Shown in pieces: positions 57,461-64,000 of a DNA stretch of 64,000 nucleotides. Position 1 is the stretch's first letter, and each line of letters begins with the position of its first letter. This DNA comes from Mesorhizobium sp. M7A.F.Ca.US.008.03.1.1 (GTDB taxonomy: Bacteria; Pseudomonadota; Alphaproteobacteria; Rhizobiales; Rhizobiaceae), in NCBI RefSeq assembly GCF_003997495.1, contig NZ_RZRU01000016.1, positions 87,126 through 151,125 of the forward strand, in the 5' to 3' direction. The notes beneath the pieces are model-generated. The model was not told the origin of the DNA. It did no database searches and saw only the letters and a list, made by a program, of their open reading frames with translations. The position numbers were made by a program, and so were the translations under genes.

Positions 57461-59266
57461 ATGGCTGGTTTTTTCAAGAAGATATTTTCGTTCGGCAAGA
57501 AGGAGGTGGTCGAGGAGCGCATCGACGAGACCACCCCGCTGCCGCCGATCAAATGGGAAGCCCTCGATGCGCTGAAGCCGGCGGCCGAGCAGGTCGTTCC
57601 GGAGTTCTTGAAGCGCGACGAGCCGCTGCCCGAGGTGGAAACGACGCCGGCGGTCGAGCCGGAGATAGCTCCTGCGCCGGAACCGGCGCCTGTCGAGGAA
57701 CCGGTGCCCGAGCCGGAGCCAACCATCCCGCCAGTACCGGAGCCGACTGTTCCAGCCGAGCCGGAACCGCTGCCGGAGCCCGCGCCGAAAGAAGAACCCG
57801 CGCCCGCGCCAGAGACTCCAGAGCCGCCGGTGCCCGAGGAAGTTCCGGTCACCCCCGCGACTCCGGAACCCACGCCCGAACCGCAGCCGCAAGAAGTCCC
57901 AGCTCCGGCGCCGGCCGAGCCGGAGATCGTCCCGTCACGCCCGGAAAAGCAGCCGGAGCCGGCCCCGGTCGAAGTGCCGACGCCTGCCGAGGTTCCGGCA
58001 GAAACACCAGCGCCGATCGAGGTGCCGACACCGGCGCCGTCCCCTCTTCAGCCGTCTTCAGAGGTCGGCGCCGCCCCTCATCCGCCTGCCGGCACCTTCT
58101 CCCCGTATAATGACGGGGAGAAGAGCGAAGTTTCAGCCCCGACGCCCGAAGCACCCGCCGCGGAAATCGCACCTCCCATTCGCCAGCCGGCGCCGATCGA
58201 ATCGCAGCCGGTTATTGCGGAAATTGCGCCCGAGCCGCAGCCTCTTCCACCACTCGCGCCGGAGCCGAAACCCTTGCCAGGCAAGGTGACCGTCACCAAG
58301 AAGGTCGAGCAGAAGGCCGAGCCGGTCAAAGCGCCGGAACCGGCGCCGCGGCGCTCCTGGTTCCAGCGAATGCGCGACGGGCTCGCCCGCTCCTCGAAAG
58401 AACTCACCGGCAACATTGCCGGCGTCTTCACCAAGCGCAAGCTGGACGAGGAGACGCTGCAGGACCTTGAGGATGTGCTGATCCGCGCCGATCTCGGCAT
58501 GGAGACGGCCTTGCGCGTCACCGATGCGCTGGCCGCCAGCCGCTACGGCAAGGACGTCTCCGACACCGAGGTCCGCGCCATCATGGCGGCCGAGGTGGAA
58601 AAGGTGCTGACCCATGTCGCCATGCCGTTGGAACTCGACCTTTCACACAAGCCGCATGTCATCCTGGTGGTCGGTGTCAACGGCACCGGCAAGACCACAA
58701 CCATCGGCAAGCTGGCCGCCAAGCTGACCGATGGCGGCCTGTCGGTGATGCTCGCCGCCGGCGACACGTTCCGCGCCGCCGCGATCGAGCAGCTGAAGAT
58801 CTGGGGCGAGCGGACGAAATCGCCTGTGATCGCCTCCAAGATCGGCGCCGATGCCGCGGGGCTGGCCTATGACGCCTTCGAGAAGGCCAGGGAAGCCGGT
58901 TCCGACGTGCTGATCATCGATACCGCCGGCCGCCTGCAGAACAAGACCGAACTGATGGCGGAGCTCGAAAAGATCGTCCGTGTGCTCGGCAAGCTCGATC
59001 CGGAAGCACCGCACACCGTGCTGCAGACGGTCGACGCCACCACCGGCCAGAACGCGCTCAACCAGGTCGAGATCTTCCGCAATATCGCCGGCGTCAACGG
59101 CCTGGTGATGACCAAGCTGGACGGGACGGCGCGTGGCGGTATTCTGGTGGCGATCGCGGCGAAGCACAAATTGCCGGTCTATTTCATCGGCGTCGGCGAA
59201 CAGGTCGACGACCTCGAACCTTTCTCGGCAAGCGAATTCGCCAGGGCGATCGCAGGAGTGGCCTAA
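57461..59266 (+). CDS. ftsY: Signal recognition particle receptor FtsY
   Basis: The SRP receptor GTPase docks ribosomes at the membrane. The 601-residue protein has a basic N-terminus (MAGFFKKIFSFGKKEVVEER). A Pro/Glu/Ala-rich linker of about 250 residues (50-300) follows, much longer than in short FtsY proteins, and contains a repeat-derived peptide at about 205-221. Then comes the NG domain with RMRDGLARSSKELTGNIAGV, G1 GVNGTGKTTTIGKLAAKL, DTAGRLQNKTELM and MTKLDGTARGGI. It follows mtaB closely. Confidence 0.95.
   Translation: MAGFFKKIFSFGKKEVVEERIDETTPLPPIKWEALDALKPAAEQVVPEFLKRDEPLPEVETTPAVEPEIAPAPEPAPVEEPVPEPEPTIPPVPEPTVPAEPEPLPEPAPKEEPAPAPETPEPPVPEEVPVTPATPEPTPEPQPQEVPAPAPAEPEIVPSRPEKQPEPAPVEVPTPAEVPAETPAPIEVPTPAPSPLQPSSEVGAAPHPPAGTFSPYNDGEKSEVSAPTPEAPAAEIAPPIRQPAPIESQPVIAEIAPEPQPLPPLAPEPKPLPGKVTVTKKVEQKAEPVKAPEPAPRRSWFQRMRDGLARSSKELTGNIAGVFTKRKLDEETLQDLEDVLIRADLGMETALRVTDALAASRYGKDVSDTEVRAIMAAEVEKVLTHVAMPLELDLSHKPHVILVVGVNGTGKTTTIGKLAAKLTDGGLSVMLAAGDTFRAAAIEQLKIWGERTKSPVIASKIGADAAGLAYDAFEKAREAGSDVLIIDTAGRLQNKTELMAELEKIVRVLGKLDPEAPHTVLQTVDATTGQNALNQVEIFRNIAGVNGLVMTKLDGTARGGILVAIAAKHKLPVYFIGVGEQVDDLEPFSASEFARAIAGVA
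58074..58123. repeat. Palindromic repeat element inside the ftsY coding sequence
   Basis: CCCCTCATCCGCCTGCCGG is followed by CACCTTCTCCCCGT, loop ATAATG, and ACGGGGAGAAG (11-bp perfect stem 58096-58106 with 58113-58123). It has the form of common rhizobial intergenic repeats, but here it sits in frame in ftsY and is read as PHPPAGTFSPYNDGEKS. The surrounding codons are plain Pro/Glu/Ala repeats, so the piece stands out. Confidence 0.8.
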
Positions 59267-59268
59267 CA

Positions 59269-59312
59269 AGCATGTCCCGAAAAGGTGCAGCCTTTTTGGA
59301 TTCGGATCATGC
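59269..59312. repeat. Degenerate GCATGATC palindromic element
   Basis: AGCATGTCCCGAAAAGG and CCTTTTTGGATTCGGATCATGC form an imperfect hairpin immediately after the ftsY stop and before ispZ. It resembles the element at 40274-40322 in outline (GCATG ends, CGAAAA/TTTTCGG inner arms). Its position suggests it could weaken read-through into ispZ. Confidence 0.6.
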
Positions 59313-59328
59313 ACAAGAAAGAGATTCC

Positions 59329-60003
59329 ATGAACCCACCCATTCTCGAACGCGATCCGTCGGACCCGCAGAAGCAGAAGAAGGAAGGCGTCAATCCGCTG
59401 CTCAAGCTGGTGCTGGAGCTGGGTCCGTTGATGGTGTTCTTCTTCGCCAATGCGCGCGGCGGATGGCTGGTGCAGAAATTCCCTGTTCTGGCCGAGTTCG
59501 GCGGGCCGATCTTCGTCGCCACCGGCCTGTTCATGGCCGCCACGGCAATCGCCCTGATCGCCTCGTGGCTGCTCACCCGCACCTTGCCGATCATGCCGAT
59601 GGTGTCGGGCGTCGTCGTCTTCATCTTCGGCGCGCTGACGCTCTATCTGCAGGACGACATCTTCATCAAGATGAAGCCGACCATCGTCAACACGCTGTTC
59701 GGCGGCGTGCTGCTCGGCGGCCTCTACTTCGGCAAGTCGCTGCTTGGCTATGTCTTCGATTCGGCCTTCAGCCTCGACGCCGAAGGCTGGCGGAAACTGA
59801 CCTTCCGCTGGGGCCTGTTCTTCCTGTTCCTGGCCATCGTCAATGAGGTGGTGTGGCGCAATTTTTCCACCGACGCCTGGGTTACCTTCAAGGTCTGGGG
59901 CATCATGCCGATCACGCTTCTGTTCACCTTCAGCCAGATGCCGCTGATCCTGCGTCATTCACTCGAGGACAAGGCCGGCAAAGAAGAGAAGGCCGGGAAA
60001 TAG
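59329..60003 (+). CDS. ispZ: Septation protein A / inner membrane protein YciB (IspZ)
   Basis: This is an inner-membrane protein of the YciB/IspZ family needed for normal septum formation. The 224-residue protein has a polar leader, then five to six membrane helices with family motifs KLVLELGPLMVFFFANARGG, MKPTIVNTLFGGVLLGGLYF and NEVVWRNFSTDAWVTFKVWG. ATG 59329 is chosen; an upstream frame start lies in the repeat. It is the last gene of the dapF-mtaB-ftsY-ispZ run. Confidence 0.93.
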   Translation: MNPPILERDPSDPQKQKKEGVNPLLKLVLELGPLMVFFFANARGGWLVQKFPVLAEFGGPIFVATGLFMAATAIALIASWLLTRTLPIMPMVSGVVVFIFGALTLYLQDDIFIKMKPTIVNTLFGGVLLGGLYFGKSLLGYVFDSAFSLDAEGWRKLTFRWGLFFLFLAIVNEVVWRNFSTDAWVTFKVWGIMPITLLFTFSQMPLILRHSLEDKAGKEEKAGK

Positions 60004-60098
60004 AGTGTGAAACGGTCTTCTGTCCGGAGTGGCGTCAAAACAAAGGAAAACAGCGGTTCTGCGTTCATGAAACAATGAGCCGTTCTGGGGAGAGGGAC

Positions 60099-60719
60099 AT
60101 GGAATTCATCACCACGCGCGACCAGTTGAGGACGATCTACAAGACGCCACGGCCGACCGACGGTTCTATCCGCAAGGAGCTGAAAAAACTTGACGGCCAT
60201 TGCCGCTCCTTCATCGGCAAGAGCCCGTTCGTGCTGATCGGATCGTCCGACGGTGCCGGCAATGCCGACGTGACGCCGAAGGGCGACAAACCGGGCTTTG
60301 CCACCGTTCTCGACGACACCACCATCGCCATTCCCGACCGGCCCGGAAACAACCGGCTCGACACGCTGGAAAACATCCTCGTCAATCCCTCGGTCGGGCT
60401 GCTCTTCCTCATCCCCGGCATGAACGAGACGCTGCGCGTCAACGGCGATGCCCGCATCACCGTCGACGCAAATTTGCGCGAACGGCTGGCCGTCGACGGC
60501 AGGGAGCCGCAAAGCGTCGTCGTGGTCAGCGTCAAGGCCGCCTACATGCACTGCGCAAAAGCCTTCATGCGCTCGGACCTGTGGAAGCCGGAAACCTGGT
60601 ACGACCGCGCGACGCTGCCGACGCTCGGCCAGATCATGCGCGATCAGTTGGCGGTTGCCGATTCCGCCGAGGCGACCGACCGCTGGCTCGACGAGGAATA
60701 CAAGAAGACGATGTGGTAG
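60099..60719 (+). CDS. Pyridoxamine 5'-phosphate oxidase-family protein
   Basis: The 206-residue flavin-binding split-barrel protein has SFIGKSPFVLIGSSDGAGNA followed by DVTPKGDKPGFATVLDDTTI, then GLLFLIPGMNETLRVNGDAR, the pattern of the PNPOx-like group close to MSMEG_1061. Such proteins use FMN or F420 and their substrates are mostly unknown. A GGGGAGAGGG Shine-Dalgarno precedes the ATG. It lies 96 bases after ispZ. Confidence 0.88.
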   Translation: MEFITTRDQLRTIYKTPRPTDGSIRKELKKLDGHCRSFIGKSPFVLIGSSDGAGNADVTPKGDKPGFATVLDDTTIAIPDRPGNNRLDTLENILVNPSVGLLFLIPGMNETLRVNGDARITVDANLRERLAVDGREPQSVVVVSVKAAYMHCAKAFMRSDLWKPETWYDRATLPTLGQIMRDQLAVADSAEATDRWLDEEYKKTMW

Positions 60720-60758
60720 GTTTTCGGACGCGATTCGCGTCTGGACCGATTCCATACC

Positions 60759-61289
60759 TTGCTGAACATCCTTGCCATTTCCGGCAGCCTGCGCGCGGCC
60801 TCTACAAATTCGGCGCTGATCGCCGCACTGGCGCGCGAAGCGCCGTCCGGCTGCCGCGTCACCGTCCATGACGGGCTTGGCCGTCTGCCGATCTTCAATC
60901 CTGACGATGAAGACCAGCGGACACCGCTCGAAGCCTGCAAGCTGATCGATGCCGTCAGCCGAGCCGACGGCTTGATCGTTTCCTGTCCGGAATATGCCCA
61001 TGGCGTGCCGGGCGGGCTGAAGAACGCGCTCGACTGGCTGGTCTCGCGCGATGCCGCTGTCGCCAAGCCCGCCATGCTGGTACACGCTTCGCCGCGCTCG
61101 CTGTTCGCCCGCGCCGCACTGGCCGAGATCATGCGCACCATGTCGTTCGCGCTTTGCGACGATGTGCTGGAGATAGCGCTGCTCGGCAAGAAGCCGCCGG
61201 AGGTGGCGGGCATCCTCGACGAGCCGGCGAACCGGCAGGCGATGCATGATGCGCTGGATGCCTTCGCGGAGTTTATCCGCTCGCGTTGA
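60759..61289 (+). CDS. NADPH-dependent FMN reductase
   Basis: The 176-residue flavodoxin-like protein has the phosphate-binding start LNILAISGSLRAASTNSALI and the flavin-binding loop CPEYAHGVPGGLKNALDWLV. The apparent start is a TTG at 60759, with no strong Shine-Dalgarno. It probably reduces FMN or quinones with NAD(P)H. It lies 39 bases after the PNPOx-like gene, so the two flavin genes may work together. Confidence 0.88.
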   Translation: MLNILAISGSLRAASTNSALIAALAREAPSGCRVTVHDGLGRLPIFNPDDEDQRTPLEACKLIDAVSRADGLIVSCPEYAHGVPGGLKNALDWLVSRDAAVAKPAMLVHASPRSLFARAALAEIMRTMSFALCDDVLEIALLGKKPPEVAGILDEPANRQAMHDALDAFAEFIRSR

Positions 61290-61314
61290 GCGGCGGCCAC
61301 CCCACACCTTCGGG

Positions 61315-61521
61315 CTAGCCCTTTCGCAGCGTCTCCACATCGGTCTTCCCAACATACCAGTCGCGGGCGTTGACCTCCTCGAAGACCACCCAGACATCGT
61401 CGTTGCTCAGCCCGGTGGCGTCCATGATGGCCGCCGTGACCTTTTTGGCGATATCCGCCTTCTTGCCCGCCGGATCGGCTGATATCACTTCCTTGACAAT
61501 GCGGATGTTGACGAATGGCAT
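61315..61521 (-). CDS. 4-oxalocrotonate tautomerase-family protein
   Basis: The 68-residue tautomerase has the catalytic N-terminal proline after Met (MPFVNIRIVKEVISADPAGK) and the typical helix (KADIAKKVTAAIMDATGLSN). It ends with WVVFEEVNARDWYVG. The frame is open further upstream within the SMP-30 region but only this part is family-like. The substrate is unknown. It lies 74 bases downstream of the SMP-30 gene and is likely cotranscribed. Confidence 0.9.
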   Translation of the reverse strand: MPFVNIRIVKEVISADPAGKKADIAKKVTAAIMDATGLSNDDVWVVFEEVNARDWYVGKTDVETLRKG

Positions 61522-61595
61522 TTTTGTCCTCCCGGGATGTTCGTGCTCGCGACCCGCTTCGATGAAACCGTCGAACGGCCGCCAGTGCTCCAGTC

Positions 61596-62516
61596 TCAGT
61601 ATGTCTTGGCGCCGTTGACCATGAGCCGCACCATGTAGAGCGACGTGGTGCCGGCTATGTAGAGGCAATTCAGCTTGTTGCCGCCGAACACGCAATTGGC
61701 GGTGACTTCCGGCACCTTGACCTTGCCGATCAGCGTGCCGTCCGGATCGTAGCAATGGATGCCGTCGGCCGCACTGGTCCAGATGCGGCCGTCCTCGTCG
61801 AGCCGGAAGCCGTCGAACAGGCCCGCCGTGCAGTCGGCGAAGACTTTTTCGCCCGAAACCTTCTTGCCGCCCTTGCCGACATTGAACACCCGCATATGCG
61901 CCGGATTCTGCGCGCCATGCGTGCGGCCGGTATCGACGACGTAAAGCTTGCTCTCGTCCAGCGAGAAGGCGAGGCCGTTGGGCCGGACCATGTCGGTGAT
62001 GACGGCTTCGACCTCGCCGGTGCCGGGATCGACCCGGTAGACATGACAGGCGCCGATTTCGCTCTCGGCCCTGTCGCCCTCATAATCCGTATCGATGCCG
62101 TAGCTCGGATCGGTGAACCAGATGGAACCGTCGGATTTCACCACCGCGTCGTTGGGCGAATTCAACCGCTTGCCCTTCCATTTGGCCGCGATCGTGGTGA
62201 CCGAGCCGTCGAACTCGGTGCGGCTGACGCGGCGGCCGGAATGCTCGCAGGTGATCAGCCGGCCTTGCCGGTCGACGGTGTTGCCGTTCGAGTTGCCGGA
62301 CGGCTGACGGAAGACGCTGACATTTCCGTCGGTCTCGTCGTAGCGCAGCATGCGGTTGTTGGGGATGTCGGACCAGACGACATAGCGCCCGGCGGCGAAC
62401 CAGGCCGGGCCCTCCGCCCACTGGCATCCGGTGAACAGCTTCTCGACCTGCGCGTTGCCATTGAACAGGCGCGCGAAGCGCGGATCGAGAATTTCATAAT
62501 AGTCTGCGGCCGCCAT
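61596..62516 (-). CDS. SMP-30/gluconolactonase/LRE family protein
   Basis: This six-bladed propeller lactonase has 306 residues. Family marks are LFTGCQWAEGPAWFAAGRYV (with the metal-binding Glu), SGNSNGNTVDRQGRLITCEH, LNSPNDAVVKSDGSIWFTDP, VRPNGLAFSLDESKLYVVDT and the late FDGFRLDEDGRIWTSAADG. It probably hydrolyses a sugar lactone. There is no signal peptide. It precedes the tautomerase gene on the same strand. Confidence 0.92.
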   Translation of the reverse strand: MAAADYYEILDPRFARLFNGNAQVEKLFTGCQWAEGPAWFAAGRYVVWSDIPNNRMLRYDETDGNVSVFRQPSGNSNGNTVDRQGRLITCEHSGRRVSRTEFDGSVTTIAAKWKGKRLNSPNDAVVKSDGSIWFTDPSYGIDTDYEGDRAESEIGACHVYRVDPGTGEVEAVITDMVRPNGLAFSLDESKLYVVDTGRTHGAQNPAHMRVFNVGKGGKKVSGEKVFADCTAGLFDGFRLDEDGRIWTSAADGIHCYDPDGTLIGKVKVPEVTANCVFGGNKLNCLYIAGTTSLYMVRLMVNGAKTY

Positions 62517-62670
62517 GCTTTCCTCCCGGCATCAATGACACCGGATCAAGCCAGCCTAAGGGACAGAAGGCAATGTGGGTACGCACAGTGTCATGCAAAA
62601 AGCGCGGCCAAGACAGATGGCTTGCTCTGCGCATGATGTTAGCGCCGCATTAACCGGCTATGCGTCCAGC

Positions 62671-62712
62671 GCAATGGTGCATTGCAACATCTTCTTTTTG
62701 CAATGCACCATT
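62671..62712. promoter_or_regulatory. Pair of GCAATG palindromes, perfect 15-bp inverted repeat
   Basis: AATGGTGCATTGCAA (62673-62687) is exactly complementary to TTGCAATGCACCATT (62698-62712) across a 10-base gap. The left arm is itself a palindrome (GCAATG-GTG-CATTGC). It lies 75-116 bases upstream of the DUF1127 gene and could be a paired operator or, if transcribed, a leader hairpin. Confidence 0.5.
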
Positions 62713-62786
62713 ACTATGTCATGCTTCGTATCGATCAAGGGAGGAAGAAACCGCCGCCGAAATGCGGCGCCAAAAGGAACCTTGCT

Positions 62787-62954
62787 ATGATCCTAGACAG
62801 TCTCATGACCCGCGCTCGCAACAGCATTGCCAAGCGCAAGCACTACAACCGCCTTGTCGCCGAAATCGACAGCTTTTCCAGCCGCGATCTGGCCGACATG
62901 CGCGCCGACCGCTCGGAAATGCTCTACCAGGTCCACAAGCAGATCTACGGCTGA
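62787..62954 (+). CDS. DUF1127 small protein
   Basis: This 55-residue Arg-rich protein carries the DUF1127 core RHYNRLVAEID-like helix and the ending FSSRDLADMRADRSEMLYQV. Such short proteins in rhizobia and Agrobacterium influence growth-phase gene expression and small-RNA turnover. An AAAAGGAAC Shine-Dalgarno lies before ATG 62787. The longer upstream frame passes through the palindrome and is rejected. Confidence 0.88.
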   Translation: MILDSLMTRARNSIAKRKHYNRLVAEIDSFSSRDLADMRADRSEMLYQVHKQIYG

Positions 62955-62987
62955 TCTCAAGTCCGATAAGACGCGCCGCCAAGGTGC

Positions 62988-63139
62988 GTTGAGATTCAGG
63001 TCAGGCCGAGTCGAAAATGAGGGTTTCCGAGAACCGGAGCGGAGCGTACTTTTGGGTACGTGAGCACAGTTCTACTGCGACGCAGTAGAGGGGGGGCGCA
63101 GGAAACCGTCATTTGCAGGCCGGCACCACCTGAATATCA
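62988..63139. repeat. TTCAGGT palindromic element with internal insertion
   Basis: This is the second full copy of the element seen at 52940-53066: ATTCAGGT (62994-63001), central CGTAC...GTACG (63045-63060) and ACCTGAAT (63128-63135). It carries an extra piece of about 27 bases containing TTCTACTGCGACGCAGTAGA, itself a hairpin. Its right end overlaps the stop codon of ccmG. Confidence 0.85.
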
Positions 63140-63715
63140 ATGCGCCGCCAGTGCCTTGTCGATCTGCGGCAAGAGCAACGCCTGCACCGTCTCGGGCGTC
63201 AGCGGGCCGACATGTTTGTAGGCGATCTTGCCGTCCTTGCCGATGACGAAGGTTTCCGGCACGCCGTAGACGCCCCAGTCGATCGCCGAGCGCCCCGCTT
63301 CGTCGACCCCTATTGCCTGGAACGGATTGCCGAGATCGCCGAGGAACCGGCGTGCGTTTTCTGGCCGGTCCTTGTAGTTCAGCGCCGCCATGGTGAAACG
63401 CTTGTCCTGCGACAGCGCCAGAAGCACCGGGTGCTCTTCGCGGCACGGCGCGCACCACGACGCGAAGACGTTGACCAATGTGACCTTGCCGGCGAAGGTT
63501 TTCGAATCGAGCCCCGGCAGGTTTGAGCCCTCCAGCGCCGCCAGGCTGGTTTGAGGCGCGGGCAGGCCGATCAGGGCCGACGGCACTTCCGAAACATCGC
63601 GCCCCGACAGCAGCTGCGACAGGAACAGTCCGGCCAGGCCAAGGAAGATCAGCAGCGGCAACAGCACGAACAGGCGACGAGCGCGTGGCGGCGGCGTTTC
63701 CGTTTCTGTGCTCAT
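63137..63715 (-). CDS. ccmG: Cytochrome c biogenesis thiol:disulfide interchange protein CcmG
   Basis: This membrane-anchored periplasmic thioredoxin reduces apocytochrome c or CcmH. The 192-residue protein has an N-terminal anchor (RRLFVLLPLLIFLGLAGLFL), and the thioredoxin domain shows FASWCAPCREEHPVL with Cys88 and Cys91, YGVPETFVIGKDGKIAYKHV with the cis-Pro, and an acidic groove. It starts within the ccmD stop (ATGA overlap). The ccm operon runs in from beyond the right edge. Confidence 0.95.
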   Translation of the reverse strand: MSTETETPPPRARRLFVLLPLLIFLGLAGLFLSQLLSGRDVSEVPSALIGLPAPQTSLAALEGSNLPGLDSKTFAGKVTLVNVFASWCAPCREEHPVLLALSQDKRFTMAALNYKDRPENARRFLGDLGNPFQAIGVDEAGRSAIDWGVYGVPETFVIGKDGKIAYKHVGPLTPETVQALLLPQIDKALAAH

Positions 63716-63879
63716 GGCTTTGCCGCCTTGTCGGAGCGACGCCTCACGCCGGACGCCTCCAGTTCGGCTAGCTCACGCCTGCGCGCCCGCTGGTCGAGCA
63801 GGATCCAGCCGATCAATCCGGCCAGCACCACGGCAGTGATGCCATAGGCGGCGGTCACGTAGAGTGCATGCGCGCTCAT
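63712..63879 (-). CDS. ccmD: Heme exporter protein CcmD
   Basis: This 55-residue protein has one membrane helix (HALYVTAAYGITAVVLAGLI) and a basic cytoplasmic tail (LLDQRARRRELAELEASGVR), the layout of CcmD, which helps release holo-CcmE from CcmABC. Its stop overlaps the ccmG ATG. Its own ATG overlaps a TGA of the frame at the window edge (TGATG), as expected for an upstream ccmC. Confidence 0.85.
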   Translation of the reverse strand: MSAHALYVTAAYGITAVVLAGLIGWILLDQRARRRELAELEASGVRRRSDKAAKP

Positions 63880-64000
63880 CAGGCAACCTCACGATTGCGT
63901 TGAATCAGTTTAAGAGCTGATTGGGCGTTGGTCCCGCGCCACCGTGACGACCGCCTGTGGTGCTCGCCCTTCGAGGGCCCGCATGAGACCTGCGGCGTTG
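63879..64000 (-). CDS. Unresolved partial frame at the right edge (ccmC position)
   Basis: Two minus-strand frames are open to the edge: one ends at TGA 63879-63881, overlapping the ccmD ATG, and the other at TAA 63910-63912. Neither tail looks like a familiar CcmC C-terminus. The overlap with ccmD favours the first, but the second has equally natural codon use. By gene order this should be the end of ccmC, which the sequence does not show clearly. Confidence 0.3.
   Translation of the reverse strand, partial: TPQVSCGPSKGEHHRRSSRWRGTNAQSALKLIQRNREVA

Noticed and set aside
63910..64000. Confident ccmC assignment at the right edge
   Set aside because: Gene order predicts ccmC, but neither open frame shows a familiar CcmC end, so only an unresolved partial frame was listed.

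Overview
The window is a piece of GC-rich alphaproteobacterial chromosome, most likely from Mesorhizobium or a close relative in the Hyphomicrobiales. The evidence is an ortholog of the Brucella lipoprotein Omp19, a CenR/OtpR-type response regulator next to a Crp-like protein, the mdh-sucCD-sucAB-lpdA layout, DUF1127 and DUF1328 small proteins, CtrA-type TTAA-N7-TTAA boxes, and several families of short palindromic intergenic repeats of the kind that litter rhizobial genomes. There are no rRNA genes, no tRNA that I could recognise, no CRISPR array, no phage and no intact insertion sequence. Most of the window is core housekeeping.

Layout: 0-9 kb holds an L,D-transpeptidase, the CenR-like regulator and a cyclic-nucleotide-binding protein, a GT9 glycosyltransferase, xthA, lolA and ftsK. 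9-16 kb holds small envelope proteins, glnK-amtB, tesB, a UbiH-type hydroxylase, a YCII protein and an OsmC protein. 16-27 kb holds an AraC regulator facing a coupled cluster of three small, mostly secreted genes, yceH, the sdhCDAB operon, an MliC-like lipoprotein, two adjacent membrane diguanylate cyclases and leuC. 28-38 kb holds a methyltransferase, an incomplete amino-acid ABC transporter, ohr-ohrR, rplS, a TSUP permease, trmD-rimM, xerC and a TraB/GumN protein. 38-51 kb is a long leftward block of TCA-cycle genes: mdh, sucC, sucD, sucA, sucB and lpdA, with accessory genes lodged inside it. 51-64 kb holds zapE, omp19, dapF-mtaB-ftsY-ispZ, small redox and tautomerase enzymes, and the ccmD-ccmG end of a cytochrome c maturation operon that runs off the right edge.

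The most interesting feature is a PIN-toxin/ribbon-helix-helix antitoxin pair with its own operator-like palindrome, plus a cupin gene, wedged between sucC and sucD and tightly spaced. A second is a palindromic repeat element that appears to have inserted in frame in the ftsY reading frame, adding a foreign-looking peptide to its proline/glutamate-rich linker. Other points are two adjacent membrane GGDEF proteins that both lack the inhibitory RxxD site, a DUF4241/secreted-protein/SDR trio lodged between sucB and lpdA, palindromic operator candidates upstream of sdhC, ohr and a DUF1127 gene, CtrA boxes upstream of ftsK and of a small secreted protein, and several families of dispersed palindromic elements, some of which abut or form gene ends.
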